The notes under the pieces: generated by a model | Database searches by the model: none | What the model saw: the letters and a program-made list of their open reading frames with translations, nothing else | Told to the model about the DNA's origin: nothing | Shown here: positions 59,881-64,000 of the stretch, in pieces | Position numbering within the stretch: position 1 is the first letter of the stretch | Layout of the letters: each line of letters opens with the position of its first letter | Position numbers and translations under genes: made by a program | NCBI RefSeq assembly: GCF_029888045.1 | Contig: NZ_JARXRN010000021.1 | Span: 108,935-172,934, forward strand | Source: Luteimonas rhizosphaericola | GTDB lineage: Bacteria > Pseudomonadota > Gammaproteobacteria > Xanthomonadales > Xanthomonadaceae | Reading direction: 5' to 3' | Length of the DNA: 64,000 nt

Positions 59881-62364
59881 CTACTTCCGCGACAGCGCGT
59901 CCTGGGCGGCGTGCACCAGGTAGATGTAGCTGGCGCCGAGGTTGATCACGTACTCGTTCTGGCCCCAGAAGAACGGCCAGTCTTCCTTGTTCTCCGGGAA
60001 ATCGGGCTTGAGCACCAGCACGCCGGGGACGATGCCGCCAGCGATGAAGCTGAAATCCGCCCGGTTCATGCCGTAGGCCACCTGCTTGGACTTCGCCCCG
60101 ACGGCGGAGACGAACGAGATGTTCGAGTCCGGATGGGTGCCGTAGAGGTAGTTCAGCCCCTGCAGCGTCGGCTCGATGTCGAACAGGTCGGGGTACGCCT
60201 GGTGCAGGCGGTAGTTGGTCGTTGCCATGCCGATGACCGCGCCGTTGCCGGCCCAGCCGCCGCGGGTGATCAGCACCCCGTACGGGTTCTCGGACACCAT
60301 CTGCGCGCGTTCGGCCTTGAACGCTTCGGCGCGAGCGCGCATGCGCGACTGGAAGGCCGGGTCCATGCGGTCGAGCACCGGCAGCACGACGGCGGCATTG
60401 AAGCCGAAGCGTTCGTCGATCGCCGGCCACAGCTCGGCGATGCGCGCGGCATAGGCCGCGTCCCCGGTGGTCAGCAGCAGCTGCGCGGCCGCGCGCAGTT
60501 CCTCGTCCTGCGGATCGCCGCCGGTGGTGTTGCCGACCCGGAACAGGTTGGGCTCGCGCCCGTGCTCGAACGCCCACACCTTCTTCGCCGTGGCCAGGCA
60601 TTCCTCGGCCAGGGCCTCGTTGTGGCCGCGCAGCGCGCGGCTGGCGGCGGCGAGCGCCGCGGCGGAGCCGTAGTTGAGCGCGGTGGTGTTGGTGGTGAAC
60701 GCGAGGCGGTCGTCGTTGAGCGAATCGGGATCGTCCGGATCGTCGACCTTGCCGTCGGTCTTGCTGGCCGCGTCGCCCAGGTGGGTGTACTGGCCGAGGT
60801 CCGGCTCGACGATGCCGGGGATCGCGTGCCCGAACACGCGATGCTGGGCGATCAGCGCCAGGGTGCCGTGCTCGATCTGCTGCAGCAGGTCGGGCACGCC
60901 GTCGGGGCGGTGCAGTTCGACATGCTGCCTGTCCTGGTCGATGGTGGTCTCGTCGCGCCCCGGACGGAACTGCTCCCAGGTGTCGACCAGCGACATCACC
61001 GTGGCGTAGTGGGTCTGGGTACGGATGTCGAAGTCGCCCGCATCGAACCAGCCGCCGTAGTCCAGGCCCGGGATGTGTTCGCCGGGCTGGAACGGGGAAT
61101 CCAGGTCCGGGCCCTGCCCGAACAGGTCGAAGTGCTCCTTGTTCGGTTCCACCTGGCGCGCGTCGTCCATGTGCGAGCGCCCATGCCACACCCGGTAGGC
61201 CTCGTTGACGAACATGTGGTCCATCTGCACGGGGAAGAAAACGTCCAGGGTCGGGTGCCAGGCGGTGGCGTAGGCGTCTTCGGCGATGCGGAACGCGTTG
61301 CTGCGCTGGCCGGCGGCCTCGATCACGTACAGGCCCGGCTCACGCACGTCGGAAAAATCGAAGGTGTAGTACTCGTAGCGCAGGTACGGGCCCCAGTGCG
61401 CCGCCTGCGCCGCGTGCGCCTGCTGTTCGCGCCCGTCCGCGCCGATGCGCAGCAGGCGGGCCCGGCCCGGCGCCGCGGCGTTGCGGTCGGTCTCGAGTAC
61501 CGCGACCTTGCGCTGCGCCGGGTGGTAGCCGACCTGCGAATGACCGATCACGGTCTCGCGCGTCCAGTCCGGCACGGTATTGCCCTCGAGGGTCCACTCG
61601 AGCACGGTCCCGGTGCGGCCCGCCGGCAGCAGGCTGCGCACCACGTACCAGCCGTTCTGGGCCTGGTTGCGGCCATCGAACAGCGCCAGCTCGCCCTCGC
61701 GCGCCCGCAGGGTGACGCGCCGCTGCGGATCCTCCGGCGCCAGCGTCAGGCTGCGCCCGCGCGCCATCGGCTGCCGGACCGGCTTGCCCTGCGCGTCGCG
61801 CGTGGTCGGGCCGGCCGGGTACAGCGGCAGCTGGCCGCCGCCCTGCTCGGTCATCCAGCTCTTGCCCCAGTAGGCCGAGGGCAGGAACTCGAGGTTGAAC
61901 CCGGCCTGGCCTTCGAGCGCGGCCGGCAATGGCTGGTCGAACACCACCTCTACCTTGACGCCCTCGCCCGCGGGCGAGACCCGGATGTCGTATTCGAACC
62001 CGTGGGCGGCATAGCCCAGCCGGGTGGTGACGGTGCTCGTGGCCGGGTCGACCTTGCGGTCGACCATCAGCGCCACCGGGTCCCACTGCTCCGGCGTGGG
62101 GCTCAGGCGCACGTCGCCATTGGTCGCGGTGCGCACGCCGTGGTGGATCAGTTCCACGCCCGCATGCTTGGCGTCGCTGAACAGGCCGTCGTAGTAGTTG
62201 CTGAAGGCCAGCACGTCGAGGCCGCGCTTGTGGAAGTACTCCAGCTCGTTGAGCTCGGGCGGTGCCGACCACGCGGCCAGCGGCGAGGCCAGCGTCGCGG
62301 CCAGGACGCAGGCGAGCAGGCGGCGCGGCACGCGCGCGGCGGGACGGCGGTTCGGATCGGTCAT
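59881..62364 (-). CDS. Secreted glycoside hydrolase family 9 protein
   Basis: An 827-aa protein with a signal peptide (residues ~1-35). Residues ~36-285 form an extra N-terminal domain of unknown type (LNELEYFHKRGLDVLAFSNYYDGLF...). Residues ~290-380 are a CelD_N Ig-like domain (IGHSQVGYHPAQRKVAVL...YVIEAAGQRSNAFRI). The GH9 (alpha/alpha)6 catalytic domain follows, with the Asp pair in DYGGWFDAGDFD and the acid Glu in FFWGQNEYVINLGASY. It should cut beta-glucan or a related polymer outside the cytoplasm. Only 20 bp ahead of its ATG lies a LacI-type operator; GGGGGAA serves as ribosome-binding site. No carbohydrate-binding module is seen. Confidence 0.88.
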   Translation of the reverse strand: MTDPNRRPAARVPRRLLACVLAATLASPLAAWSAPPELNELEYFHKRGLDVLAFSNYYDGLFSDAKHAGVELIHHGVRTATNGDVRLSPTPEQWDPVALMVDRKVDPATSTVTTRLGYAAHGFEYDIRVSPAGEGVKVEVVFDQPLPAALEGQAGFNLEFLPSAYWGKSWMTEQGGGQLPLYPAGPTTRDAQGKPVRQPMARGRSLTLAPEDPQRRVTLRAREGELALFDGRNQAQNGWYVVRSLLPAGRTGTVLEWTLEGNTVPDWTRETVIGHSQVGYHPAQRKVAVLETDRNAAAPGRARLLRIGADGREQQAHAAQAAHWGPYLRYEYYTFDFSDVREPGLYVIEAAGQRSNAFRIAEDAYATAWHPTLDVFFPVQMDHMFVNEAYRVWHGRSHMDDARQVEPNKEHFDLFGQGPDLDSPFQPGEHIPGLDYGGWFDAGDFDIRTQTHYATVMSLVDTWEQFRPGRDETTIDQDRQHVELHRPDGVPDLLQQIEHGTLALIAQHRVFGHAIPGIVEPDLGQYTHLGDAASKTDGKVDDPDDPDSLNDDRLAFTTNTTALNYGSAAALAAASRALRGHNEALAEECLATAKKVWAFEHGREPNLFRVGNTTGGDPQDEELRAAAQLLLTTGDAAYAARIAELWPAIDERFGFNAAVVLPVLDRMDPAFQSRMRARAEAFKAERAQMVSENPYGVLITRGGWAGNGAVIGMATTNYRLHQAYPDLFDIEPTLQGLNYLYGTHPDSNISFVSAVGAKSKQVAYGMNRADFSFIAGGIVPGVLVLKPDFPENKEDWPFFWGQNEYVINLGASYIYLVHAAQDALSRK

Positions 62365-62383
62365 GGTGTTCCCCCGGAATAGA

Positions 62384-62399
62384 ATGTTAACGCTAACAT
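62384..62399. promoter_or_regulatory. LacI-family type operator ahead of the GH9 gene
   Basis: A 16-bp palindrome ATGTTA-acgc-TAACAT with a central CG, the usual form of LacI/GalR-family operators in this group of bacteria. It ends 20 bp ahead of the GH9 start codon, so bound repressor would block transcription start or elongation. The regulator gene is not in the window. Confidence 0.75.
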
Positions 62400-62591
62400 C
62401 CGCCGCCCGCCGTGACTTGCGGCGCTGCAGCAAGCGCTCCAGGCTCATGTGCGTTGCAGCCGTCGGGCGCATTCCGCTGGGGCAGTGCGTGCCTGGCCGA
62501 AAAGCCGCAGCCCGCACCTGACCCGGGCAGGCACCACCAGGCCCGACGGCGCCGGCGCCCCACGGTACCGGCGACCCGACGGATGGCAGGG

Positions 62592-63545
62592 TCAGCCGCG
62601 GGGATGGTGGGTCGCGTGCAGCTGCCGCAGCTTCTCCCGCGCCACCAGGGTGTAGATCTGGGTGGTCGACAGCGAGCTGTGCCCCAGCAGCATCTGCAGC
62701 GCGCGCAGGTCGGCGCCGTGGTTGAGCAGATGGGTGGCGAAGCTGTGGCGCAGGCCGTGCGGGCTGATCCGGGCTGGATCGATGCCGGCCACGGCGGCGC
62801 AGCGCTTCACCGTCGCCCAGAACTGCTGCCGGCTGGGGGGCTCGCCCGCGGCGGTCAGGAACAGGGCCGGGACCGTGCGTTTCCCCGCCAGCAGCGGGCG
62901 CGCCTGGTCCAGGTAGCGTTCCAGCCAGTGCTGCGCCTCCTCGCCCAGCGGCACCAGCCGGTCGCGGCCGCCCTTGCCGGTCACCCGCAGCACGCCCTGG
63001 CGCAGGTTCACCGCGGTGGCCGGCAGCTGCACCAGTTCGCTCACGCGCAGGCCGCAGGCGTACATGAGTTCCAGCATGGCCCGATCCCGCAGGCCCTCCG
63101 GCGTATCCACCTCCGGCGCGGCCAGCAGGGCCGCCACCTGGGCCTCGCCCAGCGCCTTGGGCAACGAGCGCGGCAGGCGTGGTGGTTCGACCAGCGCCAC
63201 CGGATCGTCCTCGCGCAACCCGCGCCGTCGCAGGTGGGCGAAGAACGATCGCAGCGCGCTGAGCAGGCGCGCGTTGCTGCGCGCCGAGTAGCCCTCCCGG
63301 GCGCGCAGCGAGAGGTAGTCGAACAGTGCCCCGCGATCGAGCGCCGCCAGACCGCCGCCCGCGCCGTCGCGCCAGCGCGCGACCCCCTCCAGGTCGCGCC
63401 GGTAGCCGTCGAGGGTGTTGCGCGCGGCGCCGGTCTCGGCCCACAGGGCGTCGAGGAAGCGGTGGATGGCGTCCGCGTCGGACTCGCGCAACGGCGGCAG
63501 CGCATGCATGCGCTGGCGGCGTTCGGCGGGCGTGGCGCTGGTCAT
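62592..63545 (-). CDS. xerD: Tyrosine recombinase XerD
   Basis: A 317-aa site-specific recombinase. The core-binding domain (about 20-110) precedes the catalytic domain with Arg in ACGLRVSEL, Lys in TGKGGRDR, His-x-x-Arg in [12 protein letters not shown], His in [14 protein letters not shown] and the nucleophile Tyr in that last motif. [18 protein letters not shown] is typical of XerD. With XerC it resolves chromosome dimers at dif. It is divergent from the RDD gene with 42 bp between the starts. Confidence 0.95.
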   Translation of the reverse strand: MTSATPAERRQRMHALPPLRESDADAIHRFLDALWAETGAARNTLDGYRRDLEGVARWRDGAGGGLAALDRGALFDYLSLRAREGYSARSNARLLSALRSFFAHLRRRGLREDDPVALVEPPRLPRSLPKALGEAQVAALLAAPEVDTPEGLRDRAMLELMYACGLRVSELVQLPATAVNLRQGVLRVTGKGGRDRLVPLGEEAQHWLERYLDQARPLLAGKRTVPALFLTAAGEPPSRQQFWATVKRCAAVAGIDPARISPHGLRHSFATHLLNHGADLRALQMLLGHSSLSTTQIYTLVAREKLRQLHATHHPRG

Positions 63546-63587
63546 CGATCCAGCTTAGCCGAGCGCGGCAGCCGGTATCCTGTGCGC

Positions 63588-64000
63588 ATGCCCTCCACGC
63601 CCGTCGAACACGCCGCCACACGCGGATCCGCCCTGGTCGGACGACGGCTGCTGTCGCTGCTGTACGACCTGCTGCCCGTGCTTGCGCTGTGGTTCCTGCT
63701 CTCGGCCCTGTTCACCGCCGGATACACCTACCTCGGCGGCCACGACCCGCACGAGAACATCGCCCCCCTGAGCGCGCTGCAATGGCTGCTGTGGCTGGCC
63801 TGCTGGGGCATCAGCGGCGTGTACGCGACCGCCAGCTGGCGACGCGGCGGGCAGACGCTGGGCATGCGCCCCTGGCGGATCCGGGTGGTGGCAATGGACG
63901 ACGCGGAGCCGACCCGCGCTGCGCTGTGGACGCGCTATGCGGCGGGGACGGTGTCTCTGCTCGCGGCGGGACTGGGCTTCTGGTGGGCGTGGCTCGACCG
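63588..64000 (+). CDS. RDD-family membrane protein (cut by window end)
   Basis: An open frame of 137 codons that runs off the window. RDD signs are LVGRRLLSLLYDLLPVLALWFLL with the Arg and Asp residues in the first membrane segment, and RRGGQTLGMRPWRIRVV before the last. Three membrane segments are seen (about 20-45, 60-85, 115-135). RDD proteins are small inner-membrane proteins, some involved in ion transport; no specific role can be given. A -10-like TATCCT lies only 6 bp before the ATG, so the transcript may be leaderless. Confidence 0.85.
   Translation, partial: MPSTPVEHAATRGSALVGRRLLSLLYDLLPVLALWFLLSALFTAGYTYLGGHDPHENIAPLSALQWLLWLACWGISGVYATASWRRGGQTLGMRPWRIRVVAMDDAEPTRAALWTRYAAGTVSLLAAGLGFWWAWLD

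Noticed and set aside
59555-61189. 544-codon frame within the GH9 gene region in another frame
   Set aside because: Arg/Gly/Pro-rich without motifs; the GH9 frame has catalytic motifs and a signal peptide.
62592-63545. XerD-type recombinase as sign of an integrated element
   Set aside because: It is the housekeeping dimer-resolution recombinase with core genes around it; no attachment repeats or phage genes are present, and neither tRNA-Ser gene shows a duplicated 3' end.

Overview
The window is ordinary chromosomal DNA from a very GC-rich gammaproteobacterium, most likely a member of the Lysobacteraceae (Xanthomonadaceae; Lysobacter/Luteimonas-like). The grounds are the high third-position GC, a 3-deoxy-D-manno-octulosonic acid kinase gene, the gene order rpoE-rseA-degP-lepA-lepB-DUF4845-rnc-era-recO, a fab cluster with pabB after fabF and a short PilZ gene after holB, and an intergenic repeat family that I associate with this family. 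I see no phage, plasmid, insertion sequence, CRISPR or integron. Coding density is high and ATGA or TGATG start/stop overlaps are frequent.

Layout. 1-748: four tandem ~160-bp copies of a structured intergenic repeat. 749-11526 (minus strand): AidB-like acyl-CoA dehydrogenase with a FAD monooxygenase, a cold-shock protein, a purine/peptidoglycan salvage group (methylthioinosine phosphorylase, hypoxanthine phosphoribosyltransferase, NagZ), a CYTH protein, RlmD, and a YdbL/YdbH envelope pair. 11561-12280 (plus): orphan REC-Hpt protein. 12256-21617 (minus): the envelope-stress and housekeeping run rpoE, rseA, degP-like protease, lepA, lepB, DUF4845, rnc, era, GFA protein, recO, preceded by a sigma-E type promoter. 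21843-23918 (plus): FadB-like protein. 23970-25670 (minus): TPR lipoprotein. 26012-37313 (minus): DUF4380, pilZ, holB, tmk, mltG, pabB, fabF, acpP, fabG, fabD, fabH, rpmF, yceD, read from a near-consensus promoter in front of yceD. 37447-44801: a small membrane protein and maf/yceF (plus), a GT39-type transferase (minus), and moxR-DUF58-transglutaminase-Slp (plus).

44823-48227 (minus) holds hinT and the recR-ybaB-dnaX trio. 48389-48830 holds tRNA-Ser(GGA), the 4.5S SRP RNA and a 102-bp tandem duplication that begins inside the SRP RNA gene. 48856-54748 (minus) holds a TonB-C-like lipoprotein, a beta-propeller protein, the molybdopterin genes moaE-D-C-(DUF4440)-A, an MBL hydrolase and kdkA. 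54768-56844 (plus) holds a GT9 transferase and a sterol-desaturase-family protein. 56855-64000 holds a DUF6165 protein, tRNA-Ser(CGA), a PQQ-type sugar dehydrogenase with a DUF2231 membrane partner, a GH9 glycosidase behind a LacI-type operator, xerD, and the start of an RDD membrane protein cut by the window edge.

Most of the window is well-known core metabolism. The least explained items are the 5' repeat array, the duplication of the SRP RNA 3' end, the lipoprotein form of YdbL without a separate YnbE, the coupled monooxygenase/AidB pair, the near-leaderless yceD transcript, the REC-Hpt protein without a kinase, and the extra genes inside the moa operon. I did not find a convincing candidate for a wholly new multi-gene system. 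All statements rest on reading the sequence; no database search was run.
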